NCBI GenBank assembly: GCA_963662175.1 | Contig: OY759214.1 | Coordinates: 14,694,001 to 14,758,000, forward strand | DNA: 64,000 nt | Direction: 5' to 3' | Source: Aradus depressus | Lineage: Eukaryota; Arthropoda; Insecta; Hemiptera; Aradidae | In this document: in pieces, positions 11,067 to 23,000 of the stretch | How the letters are laid out: every line of letters starts with the position of its first letter | Position numbering within the stretch: the first letter of the stretch is position 1 | Made by a program: the position numbers and the translations under genes | Notes under the pieces: model-generated | What the model saw: the letters and a program-made list of their open reading frames with translations, nothing else | What the model was told of the DNA's origin: nothing | The model's database searches: none

Positions 11067-14000
11067 AAAATCCATATTACGGTGAGTAACTCTTTATTCA
11101 CTATTTTCAATTGTACACGCTTAATGACTCGGCTAGTCTAAAAGAAAACTTGACAAACTCAAAATGTGCAGAGAAAACATACAACTGTCTTTAACTAACT
11201 AATAAATGTCCGAATACATTTTTTGCGTTCTGTGTTGATATAGTGGAAATACTAATAAATAAATAAAAAAGATAGATAAAAAACTTTTTTTGAACATTTA
11301 TATTGTCTAATTCCACAAACATATACTTACGTAACGTGTACCGGTTTCAGCTTACGCCATCGTCAGCACAAGGTTCAACAATGATGTTGTGTTGATGCTG
11401 TCAATAAAGGCCACCTTAGTCAAAAAGATACAATATTACTTACATTTAAAAAAGTCAATTCCTAACCAAATATTAGAAAACTGGATCAAACAAATAACTG
11501 GTTACTGTTCACGATCAAAAAACAGTTGACTCTCTCATTATTGAAACAATTAGTTCTCTCTTTCTCTCTCTCTCTTCCCCGATTTATATAAGATTTACTC
11601 AAGTGTAGGAGATTTCTTGCAATCCCATTGGTCAGATTTAATAATGTTCTGGAGTCTACAAGTGATGAAATGATCTAAAACATTCAGATTTAACATTTAA
11701 ATAACTTATTAATAATAAACCATCATCACTTTTGAACACAAAACAAACGAAACAGGTTATGATTAAAAAATAAATAAACAGATTTGAATCACGACTGGAA
11801 AAAAAAATATGAAAGAAAAAATGTAGTTGTTATATTAAAGTTACAAAAATGGAACTTGACATTCTAGATCAACAATGTTCACATGAAATGACCTACTGAC
11901 TAAAACAAATGATTATGATTCATTAACTGTTGCTGTTTTGTTTGTAGGGCAACAGAAAAGAACAGTGAAGGTGGAGGTACGTTCGACTCTTCGGGTGCTT
12001 TCCACGGTGCCTCGGAAACACCGGACGAAGAAGAGAACACCCCGAAGAAAAATGAAAACGTACGATACCGGTTGATTATTTTGTGAGATTAACTAACCAT
12101 CTCTGATTATATTTGTGATGACTAACTAACGTCACACTTACTGTTTTTTTAAAAACATTTTTATGCATTTTTTATTTTATACATTTTATGTGTAGCATAT
12201 GACATTGCAGTAGAATGTTAATTACTATTATTGGACAAAATGGAAATAGCTTCTTGTATGTTCTGGGTTTATGTATTCTAAAAAATGGCGTTTAGTTGGT
12301 GTGGTTTGAGAGGTGAGGCCAGGAGGTCCCTCTGGTATTTTACCTTATAATTGTCTCCTGTCGTCAGTGGAAGCGGTGGAAAGACTGGACAGATGTAATG
12401 ACCTGAGATATCTCAAGTATACTCTCACTGCTCTTCCGAAAATTAACTAACTATTTTCATTTTATTTTGCGCTGCACTTTTGAGAATTCCCACAAGTTTA
12501 ATTTTTCAATGATCTTAAAAATTTCTAGTTGGGGGAATAATTAATAGGGTAAATTCACCTCATAAATTCAGATTAGCCGCAAAACTGTATACGTTTTTTT
12601 TAAAGATAATAGTATTACAATTCAGATTGCTCGCGTTTTCGTCGTAATGTTTGAAGTGTTTTTTTATACTTATTTCCGTCAAGTTGATTTGAGAACAAGA
12701 AATTTCGCACGTAGCCATACTAAATTGAAAGAATAATTGCAGTCGTTTTCTCGATATTGAGGAAAATAGGAACATACGATGATTCTAATATTTATTCTCG
12801 CTGTCATTATTTGAATAAATAATTAACAGTGAAGCAACAATATATGTTACATAATTGTAAGATTTGTTTTTGATTATAATTTTAATTTTTTTTTTTCATG
12901 TGTTCGAAACAATAGTGTTTTTTTATCTGGGAGGCGACCCTTGAGCATGCCGTCCTTCGGATGGGACGTTAGACAGCTAACCTTAGGCAGGCAACATTTA
13001 GTGCTTCCACATTAAAATCGAGCTCATGTCCACTAGAGTGACAAAAGAGCACTCTGGTAGTAGGCAATATAATCTTGTAGCTAAAGCGCGTGCATGAGTC
13101 ACAATTACTAACTATAGTTTTAATTATTTTTATCCTATAATTTATTATTTATATATTTTCCTTATATTATTCCTTTATTTTCCCCAACTTTTAACTCTTA
13201 TTATAGACTTTGTTTGCATGTTAGACCATTTTACCCAAACATGAACCCAAGAAGTTTCAGAAAGTCTATTCTGCTCATAACCAAAAAGTAAGTTTATTGA
13301 ACTGTAATTTTTGTAGATTTTGATTTAATTATTTCATATTATTAAATTATTTTTTTCTATTGGATTTATAAAAAATTAATAGCAATTTCTCAATATGATA
13401 CCAGAAGCAACTAGATTTTTGAAATTTTCAACTATCCTCTTCCACCATTTTCCTTTCCTCTCATTATTCTTTAATTGTTATATATGTTATTTATTGTTGT
13501 AATTTTTCATAGTTAGATAGTAATGAACAGTGTCTCTTGGTTTATTTTGAAATTGAAAAAAAAAAAAAAAAAAAATTATTTTATATTATACTTCCACAGT
13601 TTTACGTAATATAAGGGAAGTTTTATCTGTCTAAAATTCTATGATACGTAGATTTCGTGTTTTTCAAATACCTAAATTTAAAAAATGGAAAATAAAATCC
13701 GGTTGTATCTGTGTGTAGACACCACAACTCCCGTTAAAATTAATATATCGATACAAAATTTTGAATGTGGGTTAAGACTGATCGGATATGAGCCCGTGTG
13801 TCTGCAGTGTCATCTAACTGCTCCCATCCGAACTGATATCGGAGTTATGAATGAATTTATATTATCACACTATCTCTTCTAATCCTGTTTACTCACATTT
13901 TGTTGAATGAAAAAGAATAGCGTGGATTCATTAATAACTTTTATTTTTTATTTACTTGTTCTTTTACTATTTACATGTTACTGGTCCAAAAAAGCACGTT

Positions 14001-17000
14001 ATTATACTTGATAATTTAAACAACTCACTTCGCTTGGCTAATTTTAAATTATACCAGTCATTTCGGTTTGACTGATAGAAAAAAATTAATAATGCCTGCA
14101 AATTTGGCAGTCTTGACATTTATCTATTATACGGGTAAAGGTGGGTTAAGTCTGTTGAATTAATTTTAATATTTTGATAGTCTTCAAAATGTCTTACATT
14201 GTCGCTAAATTTTGTTTAGAGTTTGCATTTTAATCTGTGTTATAATATTTCCAGAAGAACGTCGGACGACAACGGCCCCCCTCTTCGGTGAAGATAGAGC
14301 CCCCTGAGCGGGGTGGTGAGACTGGTGAGAAGGGGGTTGGTGGTGGTGGTGGGATTAGTGGTAAGGGACGAAGGGCAAGGAGTGGGAGTACGGAACAGAC
14401 GAAGGAACAGCAGGAGGCGGCGGGGGCGGAACGGCGGCAGAGTCCTCCCTCGGTTGCCGAACATGATCCGTCGTCTGAAGAGGCGGAACACTCAGCGGCC
14501 AGGATACACTCTTCGTCTTCCACAACGGCGTCTTCAGCTACGACCACCGCCATGTCTACCACTCAGTCCAAGAGGCCAGAGTCACAAGAACCTCCTCCAG
14601 GTAACATTAAAATATGCACAGGGTGTAACCAACAAAAGGACACTCATTTGAGATCAGATGAGAAATTGAATTATGAGCAAAAAGGTTTTCTTGAATATGG
14701 GTTTGCAAATTTCCTTTAAGTGTGTGAAGGTGTGCCTCACCCACATAAGCGCACGATTGAAGTGAACTTCTTTTGTCTTAATTAACAATGCGATTTAAAT
14801 AAACAAATTAAAAAATACATATAAACCTAAAATAATGATATAAATTATAACGTAAATTTTTAGTAAAAATAGGTGATTATTTAGAAAACAGTAATAATTA
14901 AAATTTTAGTAACGATTATTTAGAATAAGATGTTCCTGATTTTATTTATTAAGTTGCCGATATTCTCGACAACGATCAGCTGTTTTTAGTCGTTTTTTTT
15001 TTGTCCCCCTGGGTCGTCCAATTGAATTAAATTAATTTTAAACGTTTCCCACTTTCTACCCCTTTAAAAAAAAATTAATTATATGATTTTTTAATTTTAT
15101 GGCCAATATACACGGTACATCAGGCCAAGAGGAGAGAAAAAAAAATAGAAGAATTGTAATCAATAATTAAAATTTAATCAATTAGAAATCAATAATTTTA
15201 ATGAGTTGTAATAATTTTAAAATATAAATGAAAGCGTAATTATTAACAATAACCTTTATGTTGATTTTCTTGTTGCTGTATTTTCTGTTGTCTTGCATGG
15301 AATTGTCGAACAAGTTCCCTTGAAGTTTTTGGCATTTTTGACTATTTAACACTACTAAACTAAACGTAGTAAATTAATAATTTAACGTATTATTTTAAAG
15401 CATAAACCGTATACAAACACGTAGCACACAACAGCTGATGCATAGACATCGACCTAAACTCCTAGTTGACTTATACGCTGGCGCTACTCACCCCCCTCTG
15501 CTTAGTGTTTCATGTTTGATTTTTTATGGTGAGGTCATTCCGATTCACTAGTCTCGCTAAAGAAGTTTCACTTCAAAAAACACATTTTTCCCCTGAAAAT
15601 TTGGCATACATCTCAGACAACATCGAATTACTTCCGAGAACTTAATTGAAGCCGCAGTTGTTTCATGTTTTGATGAGCATGAGAGGTTTATTGAATGACC
15701 AACTCTCTCTTTCATAGAAATAATGAGTACCTAAAAATGGTTGTTTAGAACCGGTGAATTATGACAACTAGGGTTCTGGTGTTGGGAGGGAGCGTGGTGC
15801 TGTATTGCCTGTTAAGTCAGCCCTCTACACTCCGAGGCAGGGAGGAGGTACAATCTTGGCAACCCTGCACTAAGCAAACATTTCTTTAAATTACATTAAG
15901 CATATAGTCTTTAAATTAAGGCATGAATCTACTCCATTTTCTCTTGTAAAGTTTTTTTTTAAGGGCCCATTTATCCATGTAAATATTTTAAGTAGTTGTC
16001 TTCAGAATGTAATTTTGGTCTTTTGAGTTAGTCTAACTGTACTGTGACTGTTGCAGACAAGACGAGTTCGCCGGCTCGTGTGCCAGGAGGCCCTCCTGCC
16101 CCTGAGCACCTGCCTCTCCCCTCCACTGTACAGCACCCCCCTCCAGGAGGGTACCAGCAGGGCTCCCCACATCAGCAGCCAGCACAGCACAAGTCACCCC
16201 CGAGGCAGCCTCCAGTACATCCGCCTCTCCCTCCCCTCCACTCGGTCCTCCCTGTCGAGTCACACCTCGGTCAGTTTTCTTACTATTTGACTAATTCTAT
16301 GTTAATGAATAAAACATGCCAGAAAATTAAGTGAAAGCCTTTTTGAGGAATTTTGGGCATCCATCCGTTAGTAGTGTAGTAGTAAAGTGGGCCAGTCTAT
16401 TTAGTCCATTCGCCGAGTCGAGAATATAAATTCTTTAATAATGCTACTAAATTCTTAGTAATTTTAGAATCTAATTTTTAAATTAAATATTTGAACTTAA
16501 GTTTCGTGAATGATATTTCACAACCCCTGAGTTTTTTGACTGTATGCTCTTGAGGTCATTACTTCTTCATAGAGCTATAATTTGACTATATTATCATTTA
16601 TAGCTTTACAGGAGACATGGCAACAAAATTCGATTTACATGTAATTTAAAGATAATTTTTGTGTGTTGACAGAGGATGCTCTGAGTCATATGAACGACGA
16701 CTTGGCTGCAGACCTCGTGGCCAAGCTGATGGAGGATGAAGAGAAGCAGGACAAACAGTGGTACTACAGGGACCCTCAGGGCCAAGTGCAAGGTATATTC
16801 TCTTCTAAATAAAACAAACTTGTAATAAAGACAAACTTCTTTTTCATTTTAACTTTTTCATTATACACTTTTTATTTCAATTATAGTACACTGAAAAATA
16901 GAAAATAAACGTTTTGTTACCGCAGGCGATCGATGTTGGATGGGAAAATGAATAATAAACCTTAAATTAATTTCTTTATAATATAAGACGAAGTCAGTAG

Positions 17001-20000
17001 TAGACAGGTTACAGAGATCATCAATGCAACATAAAATGGGACACTTTATATTATGTCGGAATTTAATTTGACTTCCCCAGCTATACGAAGTATAGGGGAA
17101 GTTATGTAATCGGTCGAAAATTCGATGCGAAGTTTTGAACTTGTGTACCAAGAACCTTCTAAAGACCTATTGATATTCAGCCAAATCGGCCAAAGGGAAT
17201 GGGGGGATTAGGAGGGAGGCTCAATTCAAAAGTCCCAATAACTGCCGATGTAATAAATGTATCGACATGATATTTCATATTTAAAGTCAAAACCTTATAA
17301 AGACGATATCTATCAATTTTCAGCGGGATCAGACGAAGGGGCGGGGGGATCAGAGGAGGGACTCAATTCAAAAGTCCCAATAACTGCCGATGTAATAAAT
17401 GTATCGACGTGACATTTCATATTTACAGTCAAAGCCTTATAAAGACGATATCTATCAATTTTCAGCGGGATCAGACGAAGGGAAGAGGCTCAATTCAAAA
17501 ACAGTACTAACTGCTGATGTAATGAATTTATTGACACAAAATTTAGTATGATGATTTAAGAGCCCCTATGGAAGTGAATTGTAGAAAATTAGCGCTAACG
17601 GTCAACTGGTTTTGGAGGGGGAGCGAAAATGTAATTGATTAATTCGTTTTGGGGAAGTACATTCCCAGCCAAAACCGATCGCCTAAAAGAAAAAAGTTTA
17701 CTTTCTACTTTTGGGTGAACTATGATTGCAATATAACGTATTTTTTTGAAAAACTTGTTATATCATTTTTTTTTCCTTTAATTAAATTCAGTTATTGAAA
17801 CACCCAACACTAGGGTTACTTCTGTTCAACATCAGAAGAGAGACAGTTCAAAATGTATGAAGATGCATTACAATGCAGAAAAGGCAATTTCACCAATTAA
17901 GGCATCATCAGAATGTCTACACATGTCTGTAAAAAGTACAACACTATTTTCGTCATTAATCTCTTCACCTCAGTTCTTAAAATCTTTTACTTCTTTTCTG
18001 ACAAATGTCACCGGATGTATTTTTAAAAAAAAGGTGTAAATTTTCTCACTAACTTTTTAAAGGTACTACGCAGCCATATAATAAGAACTAAGGTGAAGAG
18101 ATTATTTACAAACATTGTGTTGTACTTTTTACAGACATCTGAAGACATTCTGATGATGCCTGAATTGGCGAAATGTTAATGTTGTTAATAAAATATAATC
18201 ATTTACTGATGTCTGGTGACCGAATGGCCTTTTCTACATTACAATGCATCTTAATACATTGAAAAAAAAATGTTATTAATGTATTTATTCATGGCTATTA
18301 CTGTAGCTAATGTATGTTATTATCTTTTTATCTTTATTAGGACCGTTCACTTGTGCTGAGATGGCCGAGTGGTTTCAAAGTGGCTACTTCACCCTCAACC
18401 TCTTGGTCCGGAGGGCCTGTGACCCTAACTATGCACCGCTTGGAGAACTTATCAAACTTTGGGGCTGCATTCCGTTTCTTCCTGAATTTCATCCTCTGGT
18501 ATGTAACTACATTATTTCAAATTTTAATAATTGACTATTTCGCGTCTAAGCTCATTCATTATCAGACCATAACTGTTACATAAGTAAAGGAATCATACAT
18601 GAAGTGATGGTTACAAGGGTAAGGTTAATACCACCGACACTTAATACCAAAAATAATTTACCTCAATGCTGATTTATTAATAAAATAATCCTTTATTTTA
18701 TTAATAAATCAATATGAATTTTAAAAAAAGTCGTTGGGGATTCACTGTCAATGAACTTTCCCCGTGTGACTTAATCAATTAAATTTTCACTCACCCAAGT
18801 CCAATCGATCCTTTGGGTTAAAAATCAATAATTGACTTACATAGGGGCTTTTGAATCTTCATATTAAATGTTGTGCCTGTTGTACATTCATTGCATTGGC
18901 AGCTTTTGGGTTTCTTGAGTTGATCCCCCCTTCCTTAAACCCTCCCCTTTCGTTGGGCCGACCTTGCGGAACCTTAATAGATCCGCCATCCTTATGTGGT
19001 TTTGAGGTTAAATTTCATATGTAAATTCAAAACCCCATAAGGACATCTATTAATTTTCAGCAGAATCGGCTGAAAGAAAGGAGGGTTCAACTCAAAACTC
19101 TCAATAACTGCCGCTGTAATGAATGTATCGACATGACATTTTTCATACATGAAGTCACAACCCAATGAGGACATAACCTGTTAAATTTCAGTAATATTGG
19201 CCGAAGGGAAGAGGGAGGAGGAATTTGAGGGGGTTCAACTCAAAAACCGTAATAACTGATGATATAATGAATTTATCGACACAAAATTTATTGTGAGGAT
19301 TTAGGTGCCCCTATGTAAGTCAACTATTGAATATTAGCGCAAACGGTCGACGGTTTTGAAGAGGAAACGAAAAGTTGATTAATTATTTCTGGGGAAGTAC
19401 AATGCCGGTGATTCACCGACAGGTCTTACAAATATCTGTTGCTTTCCAAATACAAAGAATTCTAACTTACTTTTTAATAACACGTTTACTTCATTCTTAC
19501 CTGATTGACTGTTTTCCTTGGGTGTTTATAAGGAACGTTTTCTTATTCATATTGATTTATTAATTAAATAAATAAAAATAGCAGCATTCAGTTATTTTTG
19601 GTATTAACCTCATTATTGTGACGATCACTATAGTATGGCTCCTTTATTTATATTACAGAAATGGGCTCATGATGAGCTTGAGCTCCACACATTCACTGAA
19701 ATAGTCAATTATTAACATTTTGAAGACATTATTTCTGCATTCATTCTCTGTATATATATATTTTTTAATTTCCTTACTCCAATACATAGTATTAAGATAA
19801 AGTTAATTGTGTATTTTCAGAATAAAGAGGCCGCACAAATGGTGAACTGTCAGCTTCAGGAGAACCTTCTTATACAGCAATACCACCAGCAGATGAGGAA
19901 CCTTCTCATGAGGTAAATATTGTAGTTAGTTATTGTGACTCATGCCCGGGCTTTTAACTTCGAGGTCATTTCGTCTACTACCAGAACGCTCTTTTGTCCG

Positions 20001-23000
20001 TCCTAAATTTTTATTTACTACGGGGGTCTTTTACGAGTACCTGACATCGTGCAGGCTCGGGACCATCGCTTAACGTCGACGGCATGCTCATGGTTTTTTA
20101 CCTCCCAGATGAAAACCCTAAGGGCCTCGGCCAGGTTTTGAGCCCGTGATCTTGAGCTCAATAAGCAGCACACATACCACTGAGCTACTGGCGCCCTCTG
20201 CAATATTGTATTATTGACTTTGTTACTCTAGCAGATTATTAGAAATTGACAGTGATGGAAGTGGTCGGTGAATCGCCGTACTCCCCCAGCCCGAATCGAT
20301 TACGTTTTCGCTTCCCCTTCAGAGCCAATCGACTCTTAAGGCTAAAATTCAATATTTGACTTACCGAGTCGACAACTCTTTTTGGAGAACGTTGTTTGAC
20401 TTGAATCTTTTGGCCTCGATCGGGGGTTTCGAGCTTGTGTTCTTGAGCAGAGTAAGCAAGCATGCTATCTCTAATAGTTATTTCATTAGTCCTAAACTGA
20501 TGAAATGGTATTTTTATAAATATTTCACTTGTTGATAAGTATTTTCTGTTGTTGAACAGGCAGCAGACACGTAGCCAGCAACCTCAGCCCCCTCCGTTGG
20601 GCAAACTTCAGCATGATTGGATGGAGCATCAGCCGGTAATTGTTTCAAATTATATTTTATTATTTTGCGGCATCAGGGTATGGTATACACTGACCACAAG
20701 CCTGTGGAAGTAGATGTCTCTCAAGGCAGTATCCTCGGTCCTATCCTCTATACAGTCTACATTGCAGATATACACTTTCCCAGCCAACTTTGTAGATGAC
20801 AGACACCACATGACATTATGACAGCTTCTCTAAACCTGTCAACTAAGTCACCTTCAAATAGAGAAATTGTGTCAGCAGTGGCAAGGCAAATATAAGTCGA
20901 TTTTACTCGACCACGTCACATTTACTCTGCTATGCAGATCCTGACCCCCACCCCCCCTTTTTTTTTTTTACTTCAACAATATAGATCTTAGGATCTATCA
21001 TGACCAAAGACTGGCTAGGAATCCCCAAACAAGACTGAAATGTTGATCGGAACTTGGAAGATTTGGTAAACTGTATAGTTTTCTAAAGAGGCAATCCAAA
21101 TTATCGTAGAGAACAAACTATCTATAAAATACCATTTTAATACATACGGACATACATTTTTTTTAAATTTTGAGTCACAACATCAAATTTACTTTTGACG
21201 TGACAACGTCTTATAATTTGGTAGGCCGGCACCCCATGTTCGAAAACTGCGTTATGTTACTTTCGGTAACACGTAACACACGTATCGCGCATGCGCCGAG
21301 AGAGAGAGAGACAGCTGCTACTACTAATACAGAATGTATATTATATTATAGTACAGCTGTTACTTTCTGTATATACAGATAACCTAGTTATCCAATATTA
21401 TTATTAGATGTATACAAATTAATAATATTAATAATAAACTCGTTTTTTAACTATATGCTTATGAATGTTTTCTTTCTATATTGTTTTTAAATTGTTTCAA
21501 GGTTCAACAATTTTATTGAAATGATTTGTTATATTTGATTCTTGACACTTTCGGTATCTCGCAACTCAGACGTTGTCACGCTCATTTCGCCATGCATCGG
21601 AGTTGCACGCACCCGATTTTTTTTTTTTTGTAACCGATTGTAAATACGCAAAGAAACAAATTTAGTTACAGAGAAAGTAAATTTTTTACATATTACCGGA
21701 CCAACAGTTTGTATAAAATCTGTATTATATTACTGTCTAAAATATGTTTTTATATATTACAGTAACTATTGCGAGAGAAAAGTGTTAAATAAGAACCAGA
21801 AATAGTCTCCCCTCTAACAAGAACGTTAAATATTTCTTTCGCCAGACAGATAATATATATTTTGTGTTACGCTGTAACGTTATTTTGATTGTAGCCACCA
21901 ATAATGGAGGCAGTGATGCCGCCACAGTACCAGCAACCGCCACAAGTTGGCGGGGGTCAAGCTGCCCTCCTTCAGCACAACACCAATCTGAGGGCTCTGC
22001 TGGCACAAATGCAACAACAGGTAAAATATATAGAATGAGACTTGAATTTAATTTCTATCAAGTTTTCTAAGGAACTGAATTCGGCATGATATCGTAGCTC
22101 AGACACCATTCGATCTAAACCCAAAAACATTTCAATAAATGTTCAAGATGCCCGGTGCGATATATGTATATAGCTTTTTAACTCAAGAATACTATATTTC
22201 TAAAACAGTCATAAAAAGATCCTTGATACTTAAGCTAGAGTAAAAACAAAGCAAATTTCCAGTGAACATACACACATAATTATGAGAGTACTAATTGGAC
22301 TCACACGTGCTCTTTGTTAGTTATTTTTACTCATAATAAGTCTCAATACACAAAATTCCTACTATTTTTTTTTCACAAAATTTCTATCTCGGCTAGTGAC
22401 AAGGATTTAAGGAACAGATTGACAAACAAACATAGCGTGTTTGTTTTGACCTAAAACGCAAAATTGTGAAGGAAGTGTTGAAATTCAAGACCAAATAATG
22501 TTTCGCTCTCAAAAACTTTCACAAAGCTTCCTCTATCCTTCGGATATGCGTGGACGGAAAAAATATATATTTATAATTGTTATGAATTAATTTGTAATTT
22601 TGTGTTTGTGAACAGGCGAAGACAGAGAACGTGGATGCGAGTATCCTCTCTCTGACTGGAGGCGGGGGTGGGGGTGGACAGGGCTCACAACAGAGCCCCA
22701 CCCCCATCCAGGCCCTCCTCCGGCAGATGCAGGTACAACAGGAGGGCAAAATGAGACAGGCGGCAGCCACCTCACAGCCCCCACCACATCCACCGCCCTC
22801 CATACCAGGAGTAAGTTGTCTCACCATTGGTTAGCTAACTTTACCCTTGGATGACCCCCCCCCTCCCTCCCCCCCCCCCCCCCACTCTCCCACCATGACT
22901 GCTTCCTCGTTTTTGTACTGTAAAAGTTGCTGTGGGACTAGCCGTAACTAATGGAGTGGTCTATATCATTCGAGATCAGTCATGTTCCTTAAACAAACAA

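Noticed and set aside
14230..14562. Long minus-strand open frames opposite GIGYF exons (also at 5613, 22519, 28525, 33703)
   Set aside because: They arise because Gly/Pro/Gln-rich codons on the + strand give few stops on the other. The + strand matches GIGYF and has splice sites.
20018..20203. Minus-strand open frame of 61 codons
   Set aside because: Translation of the family A SINE, which is non-coding.
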